NCBI RefSeq assembly: GCF_005239225.2
Contig: NC_133288.1
Coordinates: 10,546,169-10,610,168, forward strand
Length of the DNA stretch: 64,000 nt
DNA from: Populus alba
Lineage: Eukaryota; Streptophyta; Magnoliopsida; Malpighiales; Salicaceae
Direction of reading: 5' to 3'
Shown here: piece after piece, positions 22,571 to 36,194 of the stretch
How the letters are laid out: the number at the start of each line of letters is the position of its first letter
Position numbering within the stretch: the first letter of the stretch is position 1
Program-made: the position numbers and the translations under genes
Notes under the pieces: model-generated
What the model saw: only the letters and a program-made list of their open reading frames with translations
Databases searched by the model: none
Told to the model about the DNA's origin: nothing

Positions 22571-25079
22571 ATATGCATAACTAAGGGGACTACCCTGAAT
22601 TTTAAATGGTTAGTATGAATATCAAGAGAGGAGAGAGAAAAAAAAAAAACAAAAAACAAAGGTTGTCGGTGACAATCCACCAAAAAAACCAATATAATCT
22701 GCCTTTTGGGTTTTTTATTTTCTAAAGAGTTCTTTAAAAGGGTTTTTTTTTTTTCGTAACCTAATAACTTGTTCATTTAAGTTTTTTCATACTTATAATT
22801 ATTTGATTACTTATTCAATGTTTGCAAAGTGTTAGAAAAAAATATTTCTTAACATATAAGGAATAGAAACGAGACTGTCATAACTTAATTGCACGTTTCA
22901 ATTCAAAACACAATTTTTAGGCTCGTGGAAATGTGTTTAGGTTTTTGAATTTTTTGAACTTTTTCATATTTGGTTTGGAATTTATATTTCAGTTCTTAAT
23001 TTTTTTTTATGTGTTAAGTCGTCTAATGTTAACAAGGAGAAATAAAGTTATCAAAAAAATAAAAGGGAAAGAGAAAGGTTTCGAGTAACAATATTCTAGC
23101 CACAAAAAAATTAATCCGTGTATCAACGAGTTCACCTGAATAGTAAAGTTCATTGGAGGTAGTTTTGTTCTTTAACCATGTTAGAACAGGGAGACTAGGG
23201 CTCGAGATGTTTTTTTTTATTCGTTTTGATTTTAAATTTTTAAATTAATTAGAAGGTGTTTTGGAATTAAAAATAAATTTATCAAGGTTCATAATATTTG
23301 TTTAAGGTGTTTTCATATGAAAAAAAAAAGAGGTTTTTATAGCCCAAAAACTTATACCTTAACTTTTTTATGACATGAGATGACCAGAAAATACACAAGT
23401 TAATAATATGTTATTTGACCAGGTGGTCGACGTGCTGTCCATCTTATATAAAAAAAACTCTTTGAAGGATAATGTGTCATTCATTTTTTCTTTTAAAGAT
23501 AGATACGTGGGCGTGGCCTTTCAAGCCTAAACATGTAAGTTGTTTTTTTTTTTCTTTTTAAAGATTAGGTATACAAGCCCGTCCTTCCATATCCAAGTGC
23601 CTAGCTTCTTTTTAAATGACCTTTTAATTTATGTGTTTAATTTAAAATAAAATTAACTATAAATAATATTTTAAAAAATTGTCTAATTATGCCATACTTT
23701 TCATATAAAATTACAACCTTTTATGGTAATAATAACAATTACATTGTGAATTATATTATATATGAATCTAATATGCAAAACATTTAAAAACGTTTTCTCA
23801 TAAATATTTAATATTTAATGAGAATAAAATATTTATTTTGATATTTTTTATTGTAAATTTCTTACATGATTTTATTCTTTTTTTTTTCTACAATCATGTT
23901 AAAATTATCAAGTTATGTTTTTTTTAATTAAAACTTGTTTTTTCAGATAAGCTTTTTTTTTTTTTTTTTTTAAGAAATGCATGTGATAAATTTTTTTTTA
24001 AAAAAGATAAGAAATACATGAATAAAAAAAGGGAGGTTTTAATTGAAAAGATATTTTTTTCATCCTTAAATCAACTTATTTGAATTTTTTATGAATATTT
24101 ATTTTAATTACTTCTAGTTTTTATTCAACAAACATATTACTAATAAAAATATGTGTATTTTTCAAATAAAAAATTGAATAAGAAGAAAAATATATTTATT
24201 TTCCTTACAGATATTTATTTTAATTGCTATAAAATTAAATAAAAATAAAATTTAAAGACTACCACGCCGAAGCATTCAGGCAGAGTGGCTAGTTGAACCT
24301 ATAGCCAACCATATCATGCAAGGATACCTGCCAAAGGTGGTATTTTTGTCATTCAACCCACCTTGAACCATGACTAGAAAGGGCATAATTAATTAGGTCT
24401 CTGTCACTTCAAACGAAGAGATAGATGATAGATGGTCACCAAACTAAAAGACACCATTTGATAACGCATGCAAATTATGTTTTATGTTTATTTTTTTTAA
24501 TTTAACATTAAAGTATTAATATTAAAAATATTTTTTTTAAAAATAAAAAATAATAATTTTAATATATTTTTAAATAAAAAATATTTTAAAAAAGTAACTA
24601 CCATCCCATTTCTAAACACTATATTTTCCATGGCGCTCTCTTTCACTCTGTCTTTGTTGTTCAGCTGTGGAAGCTTGACTTGGAGATTAATAAAAAAGAA
24701 TAATGTTGAACCAACCAATCTAGGCTTGGATTTCATACACCAATTAGCGAACCCAAATGAAGTGGAACCGCATGGGCTAGCCTCATGTTGGTCCATGACA
24801 CACGCAAGAGGCCTGAAATATCCTAGCCGTTTTCTGGGCTTTTGTTTTTTGGCAAACAAAACTTTGAGTGAAATTATATACTGAGAGCATGGTGAGAGTA
24901 TCATTACAATTATTTTTTAAATTATTTTTTATTTGAAATTATATATTTTTATTTTTTTAAAATTATTTTTAACATCAGTATATCAAAATGATCTAAAAAA
25001 CCTAAAAAAATATTAATTTGAAACAAATTATAAAATAAAAAATTTTCAATTTTTTTTCAAAAACATGTTTTAAACACAA
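22571..25079. other. AT-rich intergenic DNA, no gene
   Basis: Homopolymer-rich. Two copies of the dispersed AT-rich core lie at 24485-24600 and 24905-25079. Between them, 24610-24890 is of more normal composition and open on both strands, but I recognise no domain. Confidence 0.4.
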
Positions 25080-26962
25080 AAATAAACAGAGTCTTAGTCA
25101 GCAGTTGTACATCCAGCTATATTTGGTTTAAGATACAATAAAAATAAATTAATCATGTGAAAATAAATTTAAGTTCCAAATCACTGTAATTTTTACATAC
25201 AAATCATGTAATTTATTATGGTGGTCAAGTCTAAAAATTTCCTTAGAAATTCAATATATATATATATATATATGGATAAAATTGATTCAATTAGAAATTA
25301 AAAACATATTATAAAAATACTTCATTATATAACAACATATTAAACTGTTAATCTAATAAACAATTTGGAAGAGATGTTATTCATGCCTGTATCGTGACAT
25401 GATTCTAAGAAAAGGTTGTTGTTGAGGTTCATATACATCAATCTAAGTTCTATATAGTTCATTACTATTCATTTTTTATTTATTTTTTTTCTTATAATTA
25501 AAATAAATATTTATATGAAAAACAATAGTTTAAATTCTGAAAAAAAAAAGTTAGATGAATTATTCTTTTCTCATTCATGTAACTTTTTTGATTTGAACAA
25601 AATATATGTCTTTTTGTTAACAGCACATTTTTGAATGAAAGGGGATAGTAATTAAAATAAAGGTTTGTAAAAATTTTAAATGATTGAAATAAGTAGAAAA
25701 ACTATATCTTCTCAATTTAAAATATATTTTATTATTAATAATTTTTTTTTATAAGGAAAATATGTTTTGTAATAAGAAGCAATGTTTTTTTAAATAAAAA
25801 CCTATAAAAATCTTAAAAGTAAGTTTTAATAAAAAAATAATAAATAATGCCTCGATATTTTGTACGTTATTAAAGATAAAAAAAAATTAAGTAATATTAT
25901 AAAATTAACTAAAAATATATTAAAAATAACAAAAAATTATTTTCATTAAATATTCATTAGCACATTCTTAAATGTTTCTGCATATTTGTTATATAATAAT
26001 GAAAAAAAGTATTAATATTACCATGGAACCTATAATATTATTTAAAACCATGGAAAAATGAATAATTATTATTTTAATTATTTTATTTTGAGTTCATTTT
26101 AATCAAAGTCTAAAAAGTACTTTTTTGACATAAAAAATAAAAAATAAAAAATGCTACTTACAAAAAAACCTAGGCAAGTAGGCCTAAGAGGTTCAACAAA
26201 AACAATTGGCCTAATAGAAAGAAAGCAAGGCCCATGAGTCTAACTCTTTTTAAAAGTAGAAGGCATGTTGTTGGTCATTTTTTTTTTATAAAGAAAATAA
26301 ACAATACATTGTCTATATTTGTAGATACTCCATCATCTATTGGTTGATATTTTGGCCACCTCTTGTGGTCGAAAATTTAGGATCCTGGTTGAAAATTTAG
26401 AATATGAGTTAGAAACCTTGAAAATCTATTTTCCACCTCTTTTTATCTAAAAAACCTCATAAACACCATAAAACACATTAAACTTATTTCTAACCTCAAA
26501 ACACTATTTAATCTATTCAAAAACCCAAAATTAAACCAAAAGAAAAAAAAAATTCCCAACCCCAAATCTACTTTTTTTTTATAAGATGAAAATTCCTAAC
26601 CACCATAATGAAACTCCTCTTGGTAGGATATGGGTTCATTGACACAACAGTCAACTTATTTTGTTTTGTGTGTGTATATATATATATATATATTTTTTTT
26701 TTTTCCAGCGACTTTCTTTTTTCTTTTTAAATTTAAGAATTAAACCATTAAAAAAATAGAGTCTAAAATAGAAATGTACATTACAAAAACCATAGGACCA
26801 AACATTTTTGAACTGAGGTTTTTATGGATCAAAATAATGTTTTTCAAACAAAAATGAAAAGGGCACTATATTTTTTATTTTGATTTTTATTTTTGTCCTT
26901 CTTCTTTCACTTGTTTTTAATACTATAAGCAATTAATTGCTAGTAAGCAACAATTGGGTCAA
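25080..26962. repeat. Duplicated block A, copy 1
   Basis: Homologous along its length to 37882-39740. Landmarks include AGTCTTAGTCAGCA, ATGTTATTCAT and AAGCAACAATTGGGTCAAT, plus (TA)n tracts at matching places. Non-coding in both copies. Confidence 0.85.
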
Positions 26963-27812
26963 TCTGATAAGCCTTTTGTCTGTCCAGGCTTTAGACAACT
27001 ATTCAAGAGCGATCGATACTGAAAAAAACTTTAAGAGATTTTGTGAGAGTATCAATGAAACAATTAATTATAAAACAATTACTCAATTTATTCATAGTTA
27101 CTTAAGTTATTAAGCAAGTATTTGACATGTCTCTATATTTCTACTTATGCTTCTTATATCATTATATCATTGTATAATATTCAATTCTCCTACGCTGTCA
27201 AAAATATTTCACAAAAATTGATATAATTAATTTGTTTTTCATTATGAAAATGCTTTTAAGATATACATAAATATAATTTTAATTGAAAAAATAAAATTTT
27301 TATTTTTAAAATTTTAATTGCATGTTGAGTAATTATAAACTTTTTATTTTTATTTTTAAAAGCATTTTCAGCAATCTATTTATTATATACTTACATAACA
27401 GAGGATTTTTTTAAATAAAATATATACTTTCTATCATATTAGATGAAAAAACTTGATAAAATAACATATTGAAGAATTGGATATTATACAAGAATATAAT
27501 ATAGACATAATTAGAAATGTATTGATGTATTAAAAACTTGTCTAATTATATAAAGATAAATTGAACTTGTCTATCAAACATTAATTAGGACTTTTCTACT
27601 ACCTTGTAGGTATTGAAATTTTATATTTATTTTACGTGACACATTCTTCTAACACTTTATTATAATATATATTTTTTATTTTTTAAAATTTATTTTTAAT
27701 ATTAACATATTAAAATAATTTTTAAAAATAAAAAAAATTAATTTAAAATAAAACAATTTCAAAAGATTTCAAAAATATTTTTTTAACCATAAAAACAAAC
27801 ATAAAAAAACCC

Positions 27813-27957
27813 CACAAAATCACAAACAGGAAAGCACTCTCGTTTCTTGGGAATTAGGACTCCACAACTTACATAAATCCCATGCAAAAACCCACCTTGC
27901 TTTCTCAAAATTCTTTAATTAATTTTTCTGTATTCAAGCCAAGTCTCGTTCTCAAGG
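27813..27957. repeat. Duplicated block B, copy 1
   Basis: Nearly identical to 37592-37736 (CACAAAATCACAAACAGGAA through CAAGCCAAGTCTCGTTCTCA). Here B follows block A; at the second locus B precedes A. Confidence 0.85.
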
Positions 27958-28257
27958 GTCTGATAAGGAGAAGCTTCTCATTTTTGTGGGGCACACTGGC
28001 TAGTATCTACACATCCCAGTTGATATCCTCTCATATTAAATGATGTTAAATTCAATGCAATCAAACATTGTAGAAATCTAAACCTTTCATTACCAGCAAT
28101 CTCTATCATCGTAGAAGTTGTCATAGCAGGTGGATAATTCACAGACGCCACAATTTAAAATTTCCATACCAATAAAAACAATGGTATTATAAAAAGCTAT
28201 GAAATTCTTAACTGATACTAGCTAGATTCAAATGAATGGGATTAGAAGTATGTCGAA

Positions 28258-28405
28258 CCTCGGGAATGACTCAGATGCTATTGGGCTTGGCAATGTGCTA
28301 AGTCTTGAGCACGCTGGGTTTGACACTGGTCGGACCCAAGAGATGACTGTCAAGCGTCGAGCACACTAGGTTTGACACTGGTTAAACCCAAAAGATGATC
28401 GAGTT
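28258..28405 (+). repeat. Short two-unit tandem repeat
   Basis: Two imperfect units share GAGCAC.CT.GGTTTGACACTGGT and ACCCAA.AGATGA. No other function seen. The rest of 26963-28492, apart from block B and one AT-rich core (27660-27790), holds nothing recognisable. Confidence 0.6.
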
Positions 28406-28492
28406 TAACACCATCAATTCTATAGATTTTTATATAAAATCTTAGAAGAATTATTTCTCAATAAATAAGTTTAATTAAACAAGTCTATACTT

Positions 28493-30624
28493 TGTCGATA
28501 CACGACGTCGGGCGACGGCTCCGCTCATTTTTGTTTATTTAACAAATTTTTTTTTTTAATTGGGGGAAATGAAAATTTTATTGGAGTCGCCATCTAGTAA
28601 TTTGAGGGAACTAGAAATCCCAAATTAGACACTGGTTCCAAAGATTCGGGTACTGGGTTAGTTATGATTAAGGGAAGGTAGACACCACCCTTAAAACATC
28701 CTTTCAAAAGAAAGGTTACCCTTACTTATGTGTTTTTTATTTGATTTAAATGCTATTATATTTTGAGCTTATTTGCAATTTTGTTTGTTTTTTTTTTAAA
28801 TAGTTAACGTCGGTCCCTAAAAATAGGAGACACGTTAAAAAATGACATCAGTCCCTAAAAATAGGAGACTTGTCTAAAATATTGACGTTTAACCCTAAAA
28901 AGGAGATTTACGTCTAAGTTACCAAAAAAAAAAACTATGGACATAATCCATATTGGTATTTAAACTTTTGACATCGGTCCTTTTATGAAAAAGAGACGTG
29001 TCGACGAACAGTATTTGTTTATAAAATTATTTTTATATCGTTGAGAAATGGGTATCCCATATTTGAGATTTGGGCTTTGGACCCACGAACGATAACATGA
29101 TAGGATGGGTATTGGACCCGCGTTATTATTCCTTTCTTTTTTATTTTATTTTTTTGTTTGTTTTACAACATGCAAGAAAATTTATATACAAAATAAAAAA
29201 AATGTTAGAAATCTAAAAAAAACAATTACCTAAGTGACACAGTATAGGTAAAATACTGAAATACCCTCGGATCTATCGGAAATTTACGAAAACGCCACTG
29301 GCAGCGCGTGTGGCTCACGCGCGGCTACTGTTGGTGGCGGCGAGCTTTTCAGGCGAGATTTCTGGCCCACCGATGGTCGGTTCTGGTAGATCTGAGGTCG
29401 AGGATTCTGTTGGTGGTGGTCTCGACGTCCGTTGATGGCTTACGAGGGAGAATCAATGACTTGAAGGTTCGGTGGCCGACGAAGATCGCGGCCTTTTTTC
29501 CGGCCAGATGAGGCGGCGAAAACGATGAAAACCGCCGGGGTTTTGCTTTAAACCAGGGTAGCTACCTTTCTGTGGTGGTGCAGAGGCTTGAGATGGCCGG
29601 AAAGTGGAGATCGGATGAGAGAGGGAGTCGCCGGCGAGAGGAGAGAGATGTTCTGAGATTTCTTACGGTGTGAACGCGTATACGGTGTACCGGTGCCTCG
29701 GAACACTGTGCGCCGTTAGATCTCGGATGAAACGATCAGATGGCTGTGATTGGCTAGATCTGCTGTTGATCAGACGATCTGGATGAACTGATCTGTGATC
29801 TGGTGTGTCGCGGTGCACCAAAATCTCGGTACACCTGATGACGTGGCGTAACCGGATCAAATCTTGAATTATTTCAAAGGCCGAGATGTGTCGGGATATA
29901 TTTGGTATTTTTCAAATTGTTTTTTTTTAAAAGACAATATCCTACTCTCTCGAAGAAAAACTAAAAAAATGTTAATAGTATCAATCGATTTTATTTTTTT
30001 TTCCTTTTCTTCCTCCCCCCTTTTTTGCCCTCTGCTCTCGTGGCTATTTATAGCCAATGAGCAGGGGACAACTCATTAAATTCTGAAGAAATAATGCACC
30101 GTCGGCTACTAACTTATCTACCATAATTTTGTTTTATTATATATAATAATAAATATTTACATGAGTAAAACTAAAAATTCAAATCAGTATTAGAAAAAGC
30201 CCGTTTCAACCGAAAAAAAAAAAATGGAATACCAAAAAAAACATTTGATGGGTATCGACCCGATGAACCGGGTTTTGGTTGAAAATGATGGTTTTGACCC
30301 GAGACAGCTCGAAACTCATTTTTTACCCTGGTCGACATGGTTTGACCCATATTGACCCGGTGAACTCGGTTTTGGTCAGAAATGACGGTTTTGACCCGTA
30401 TTGACCCGGTGAACCCGATTTTGGTCGAAAATGATGTTTTTGACCCGAAACAGCCCGAAACTCATTTTTTACCCTGGTCGACATGGTTTGACCTACGGTT
30501 GACTCGAGAAAAATATATTTTTGAATTTTAAACTTTTTTTTAATTTTTTTTGGATTTTTATGAATAATAATAGAAATAAAATAATTCAAGAAAATCTTTG
30601 TGAATCCAAAATTGGGTAACAACA
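28493..30624 (+). mobile_element. Solo LTR of an Ogre/Tat-like Ty3 element (2.1 kb)
   Basis: Starts TGTCGATACACG and ends AATTGGGTAACAACA. Flanks TACTT (28488-28492) and TACTC (30625-30629) match in 4 of 5 bases as a probable target duplication. Near its start it has the GGAGTCGCCATCTAG segment also found in the other LTRs here (GAGTCGCCACCTA). A TATA-like GGCTATTTATAGCC lies at 30042-30055, after a GC-richer segment at 29270-29860. Near the end, GACCCG-rich sub-repeats (30250-30347, 30348-30396, 30397-30493) are tandem. No PBS or gag follows, so it is a solo LTR. Confidence 0.65.
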
Positions 30625-31194
30625 TACTCCACCAAGACTTTTAAATGTGTTAAAAGTCTTTTATGGCCAGCCATATCACCATCTTTTAATTGGATGAAAT
30701 GAGTGGAATATTGTTGACAATGTAACTCGAAATATCTCGAAAATGAAGTTACACTCCAACGTATTTTCTTCACAACAGAACAAAACTAATGAGCTATACA
30801 TACACAATGAGACCTTCAAAACAAATATTTTCAATCTTCATTCTCCACTACATATATATTTTTAGAGCATCTCTCTCGAGAATATTATTTTATTTTTCTT
30901 TCTCTAAAAAGATACTTATTTAGGGAGTGCAGTGTTGTCGTGGTTGTTTATCAAAGTACTTTTTTTTTTTTTTTCTAGAAATGCAACAAAATAATATGTT
31001 TTTTTATTTTTTAAAAAATATTTTTGACATCAGTAGATCAAAACGATCTGAAAAAAAAACTTAATTTGAAGCAAAAAAAAATTATTTTTTTACAAAAACG
31101 CTTTTGAAAAGTGAAAATACATAGGCTCTTAGGCATTAGAGAGTCCACATTGTAAAATATACTAAAACACTATCCCTGTTCAGCAACGCCTTTT
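30625..31194. other. AT-rich flank with one MITE-like core
   Basis: A GGAGTGCAGTGTTG..TTTATCAAAGTACTTTT / AAACGCTTTTGAAAAGTG pair (30918-31115) frames an AT-rich core like that of the 7191-7410 element. No gene. Confidence 0.45.
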
Positions 31195-33513
31195 TTTTTT
31201 TTTAAGTTATCTTTTTTTTTTTTTTACTGTTTTTTTATGCCTTTTGAGAAATTTTATTTTTTTGCTTCTTCCTTTGTTTTTTTCTTTTTAACAAAATTTT
31301 TTTGTTTAGTTTAGTTTATTAATGTTAAATTTTTTTATTTAGTTATCAGACTTTCATGATAGGTTTCTGGATTTAACGGGTTAACCTAAATTTTTTTTTC
31401 TTTTTAATTAATTTTTTTTCATTTAATTTAGTTTGTTAATGTTAAATTTCTTTCTATTTAGTTATTAGACTTTCATGACACATGTTTTTCAGATTTAACG
31501 TGTTAACCTGGTTTGACAAGTTAACCTATAAGTTTTTTTTTTGCTTTTTATTCTTTTTTAATTAATTTTTTTCGTTTAGTTTAGTTTGTTAATGTTAAAT
31601 TTCTTTCTATTTAGTTATTAGACTTTCAAGACACATATCCCAAGTTTCACGGGTTAACGTGGTTTCACAGATGAACCTAGTTAATTCTGGGTTGACCCGT
31701 CAATTTTTTTATTTTCATAAATTTTTTTTGTTTAATTTAGTTTGTTAATGTTATTTTTTTTATTTAGTTATTAGACTTTCATGACACAAATCCTGGGTTT
31801 AATGTGTTAACATGATTTGACGAGTTAACCCGGATTTTTTTTTTTATTTTTTCTTTTTAATTAATTTTTTTCGTTTAGTTCAGTTTGTTAATGTTTATTT
31901 TTTTTATTTAGTTACCAGACATTCATGACACGAATCCAGGGTTTAACGGGTTAACTTGGTTTGACGAGTTAACCTGTAATTTTTTTTTTTGCTTTTTTTT
32001 TCCTTTTAAATTAATTTTTTTCATTTAATTTAAATTGTTGATGTTAATTTTTTTTCTATTTAGTTATCAAACTTTCATGACACGGATTCCAAGGTTTTCT
32101 TTTTTTTAAGTTATCTTTTTTTTTTTAATGTTTTTTTTATGCCTTGTGAGAAATTATTTTTTTTGCTTCTTTCTTTCTTTTTTTTCTTTTAACAAATTTT
32201 TTTTGTTTAATTTAGTTTATTAATGTTAAATTTGTTTTATTTAGTTATCAGACTTCCATGATACGTTTTCCGGATTTAACGGGTCAACCTAAATTTGTTT
32301 TTTCTTTTTATTCTTTTTAATTATTATTTTTTGTTTAGTTTAGTTTGTTAATGTTAAATTTCTTTCTATTTAGTTATTAGACTTTCATGACACACGTTTT
32401 TCAGATTTAACGGGTTAATCTGGTTTAACAAGTTAACCTATAATTTTTTTTTTTTGCTTTTTATTCTTTTTAAATTAATTTTTTTTTCGTTTAGTTTAGT
32501 TTGTTAATGTTAAATTTCTTTCTATTTAGTTATTAGACTTTCAAGACACATATCCCGACTTTCACGGGTTAACCTGGTTTCACGGGTGAACCCAGTTAAT
32601 TCTGGGTTGACCCGTCAATTTTTTTATTTATTTTTATTTTCATAAATTTTTTTGTTTAATTTAGTTTGTTAATGTTAATTTTTTTTATTTATTTATTAGA
32701 CTTTCATGACACAGATCCTGGTTTAACATGTTAACATGAATTGACAAGTTAACCCGAATTTGTTTTTCTTTTTAATTAATTTTTTTCGTTTAGTTCAGTT
32801 TGTTAATGTTCGCTTTTTTTTTTTTATTTAGTTACCAGAAATTCATGACATGGATCCAAAGTTTAACGGGTTAACTTGGTTTGACGAGTTAACCTGTAAT
32901 TTTTTATCTTTTTTTTTCCTTTTAAATTATTTTTTTTCGTTTAATTTAAATTGTTGATGTTAATTTTTTTTCTATTTAGTTATCAAACTTTCATGACACG
33001 GATTCCAGGTTTGACAGGTTAACCTGGTTTGACGAGTTAGCCAAGTTAATTCTGGGTTAACCCATTAATTTGTTTTTTCCTTTTTAATTATCAAACTTTC
33101 GCGATACGAATTCAAGGTATGACGGGTTAACCTGATTTGAAGGGTTAACCCAATTAATTCATTTCTTTTTCTTTTTCTTTATTAGTTTTTTTTCTTCATG
33201 TTGATTTTTTTCTTTGTTTTTATTTTTTAACTAATCTATTTAATTATCATACTTTTATGACACAACCTTGCAGCCAGATCCACGTCCAATGCTATTGGGT
33301 CTGGTATTGCAGTCCAGACACTTTTATGCTAAGGCTTAACCCAAATTTAATGTTATTATTAATATTATAAATATTACTCTTGGGTCAGGCGTTGCAACCA
33401 AACCTGAGACTTTTGGGTATAACTTTACAAAAAAACCTAACACTTTTAGATCTTGATTATTTTTTAAATGCAAAAAATAATTGACCCGCGGCATCGCGCG
33501 GGCATATAACTAG
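31195..33513 (+). mobile_element. Helitron-like element end with internal tandem arrays
   Basis: The right end has the hallmarks of a Helitron 3' terminus: a GC hairpin CCCGCG-GCATCG-CGCGGG (33485-33502), then CATATAA, then CTAG (33510-33513) followed by T. The body is T-rich and made of about 14 units of 130-160 bp, each with ..TTTAGTTATCAGACTTTCA, TGACAC and GGGTTAACCTGGTTT words. Two 0.9-kb super-units (31195-32098 and 32099-33004) are tandem copies. No Rep/helicase frame is present. The 5' TC end was not located, so the left boundary is that of the array only. Confidence 0.5.
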
Positions 33514-34138
33514 TCTCTACTAAAAGGGATCTTTTACAGGTACTAATCATAAGTTACCTTAGCTTATTAAACATCAAATATAACATATCAACCACCTTGG
33601 CTAAATAAAATGAATGAGATTGATAGGAGAAATTGATTAATCAATTATCTAACCCGGAAGTCCTATTCATAAACTACTATATTTTTGGTCTTATTCACCA
33701 AATATATATATAAACCCTACAAGTCAGCAAACGGAAGGCCTCTTTATCTTTTGAAAACGGAAACTTAAATTATGATTCATGACAAACCTTCATTTAAACA
33801 AATAATCTAGCAAGCCTAATCATTGATTTAAATTTTGAAAGTAGTATTTAACAAATATAATAGAAGAAAATGATAACATCTCAACAATGCTTAAATATCG
33901 AGACCCATTCGATACCCAAATGCTTGATGTAAAAGGCATTACACCTGGATATATATTTTCATTTGCTACTAGTCAAACTTCTGAAATTTGATTTGTTTTT
34001 TCATGTGAGTTCATAAAAAGAATCGAAGCCAGAAACCACAAGGAAACCACATGCAGTAATAATAATAAAACGTTTGACAAAGTCCACCAAGTTATCCTCT
34101 TCCTTAAGCAAAGGCAATTGAATATTCCAGCAAGTTTG

Positions 34139-34147
34139 TATATAAAA
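34139..34147 (+). promoter_or_regulatory. TATA box of the R1 glycine-rich gene copy
   Basis: TATATAAAA, 62 bp upstream of the old start codon, conserved at the same place in all three copies. Confidence 0.5.
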
Positions 34148-34208
34148 TGGTCTTAGTAACAACATATTAGAGCTATAGCAAGCCTTGTGTTAGGAGCAGG
34201 AAATTAAG

Positions 34209-34540
34209 ATGGCGAGAGAGTTCATATATAGTACATGAAGGCAGTGTCCATTCAAAAGCAGGCTTCCTTCTTGATTCCTCTGAGGCTTTTCTGTTGTTAT
34301 GTATGATTGTGGTTTCCTTGTCAATTATTTCCATGGTCATATTCGCATGTGGTGATAGTGGTTGAGGCAGAGGTGGAGGCCGCCGCGGCGGTCGGGGGGG
34401 GGGGGGGGGGCTCTTCTGGAACTGGTGGAGGTGTTTATGGAGGAGGTGGTATTGTTGGAGATGGTGGAGGTGGTGGAGGAGCCGGAGGAGGTAATTGTGG
34501 TGGAGGTGGTGGAGGTAATTGTGGTGGTGTAGGAGGATGA
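34209..34540 (+). pseudogene. Broken copy of the small membrane/glycine-rich gene
   Basis: Aligns with the open genes at 40356 and 58349. After MAREFI the reading frame is disturbed by a small TATA-containing indel, giving an early stop. A later TGA replaces the serine position after GDS. The membrane-segment codons are otherwise recognisable in sequence, and the GGN-rich tail is longer than in the other copies, reaching the TGA near 34540. A G18 run at 34395-34410 adds more instability. The 77-residue open frame from 34307 is the shifted tail only. Confidence 0.7.
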
Positions 34541-35577
34541 TAAGAACTTTGGTGGAGTTATTTCTATGGAAAAAAATTAAGGTTTCTCATGCTCTTTGAG
34601 CATTATTGTTAGCTTTCATTTATTTAATTAATAAAGTTTCTCAAGCCATTTTACACATCCATTGAGCTTAAATAGCTTTTATAAATCACTTTAAAGAAGC
34701 ATTTTGTGCATTCAAGGTATGCTAAAGTATAAATCTATGAAGTTAACGAATAAAACATAATTGTTTTTAACCAAACCAATAGTTAAGATTAATAATCATA
34801 TTATTTAAATCATAATATTAACATTTTAATTTTACTTATTGACTTGAATTCCTTGTATATTAAATTGAATACTGGGGACATTGATATTTTTTTACAAGGC
34901 GTACTAGTCATTACTAAATCAATTGAGAATAATTTTTTATTTTTCATTTTAAAAACACAATAAAACAATAAAAATACCCTTATAAGCAAAAAAAATTAAA
35001 TTGACTATTGGGGACAATATTAATGTCTTTTTACAAGGCACATTAGTTATTACTAAATTGATTGAGAAAATATTTTTTATTTTATTTAAAAGCACAGTAA
35101 AACAATAAAAATATCCTTAAAAGAAAAACAATTTAAAATTAACGTCCAAGGATTTTTTTAATTTTCATAGTGATTTTTTTGGTAACTTCATAAATATAGA
35201 AAATAATAAGAAAATAAAAAGCATAGTGAACGATCAAAATGCCATTGGAAGTTAAAAAATTAAAACTTGTCTTAAGGGGTTTTTTCATATTTTCATAATA
35301 ATTTATTTTGTTATTGTTTGGTCAATTAAGAGGCAATTTGATATTGTATAAAAATAAAAATTAATAAAAATAAAAAGTAGCTAGTAGGTGTGGAAGGTAC
35401 CAATGCTTTTTGAACAACGTGTGTAATGTTTTTTGACAGTCTAGATATCATTTTCACCGTGTCATTGAAAAATAATACTATGTACTTTTATTTTTATAAG
35501 CACCATATGTGATTGATGGTGACACAGTTTGTCACCAGCATCACTTTCGTTTTCCCCCTTCCTCTCTCTTTCATCCC

Positions 35578-36062
35578 CTTGATCATCTTTTAATTAGTGA
35601 ATTGATGAAAACACATTAAACATGCATTAATTATTTCTAATTATTATTTTCCTAATGCTTTATTTAAGTCATAGCAGCTGGGTCAAATAGTAAAAATAAA
35701 AAAATGCAATTTTAATGACTGATCATAATAAGTTTGGCAGGTCGGGAATTAATTTCTGAATTAAGTTGCCAAAGTTGAGAGAATTCTCTCCGTGTATATA
35801 TATATAATTTGCTCAATCTGACCCAGCCAGGTTATTAGGAGCACAATATTTAGTGAATTGATACATCCAATTTAAATATGATGCTAATATTTCTCTCATC
35901 TCCTCAAAAGAAAAGGAGGGTTACGTTGAATCTTCATTCGTCTCTGTACGTAGGGCTGCAAGAACATTGACCGAGTGATCCTAACCAAGCTAGCTAGCTC
36001 AAGTTGTGGAATTGTTGGGCATTTAGTTATTTCCTCTCTATTAATTTATTTATTTATAAATG
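35578..36062. other. Intergenic DNA, no gene
   Basis: A (TA)n at 35797-35806, otherwise plain AT-rich sequence. Nothing recognised. Confidence 0.4.
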
Positions 36063-36128
36063 GGGAAGGTAGCTAGAAGTAGAGGTGATACAGCGCGAAA
36101 GCCATCACCTCTACTTCTAGCTACCTTC

Positions 36129-36194
<66 letters not shown>

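Larger units (their letters stand above)
33757..35577. repeat. GRP-locus duplication, copy 1 (R1)
   Basis: Homologous to 39905-41640 and 57960-59650, covering upstream DNA, promoter, small glycine-rich gene and 3' flank. It lacks the solo LTR found in the other two, so it split off before that insertion. Within it a block of roughly 130 bp is repeated (about 34855-34990 and 35000-35120). Confidence 0.85.

Noticed and set aside
24610..24904. Open frames on both strands (84 and 135 codons)
   Set aside because: No domain, no promoter or splice context; composition more normal than the surroundings but otherwise unsupported.
29308..29860. Open frames on both strands in GC-richer DNA
   Set aside because: They sit inside a solo LTR, are short, and show no recognisable protein.
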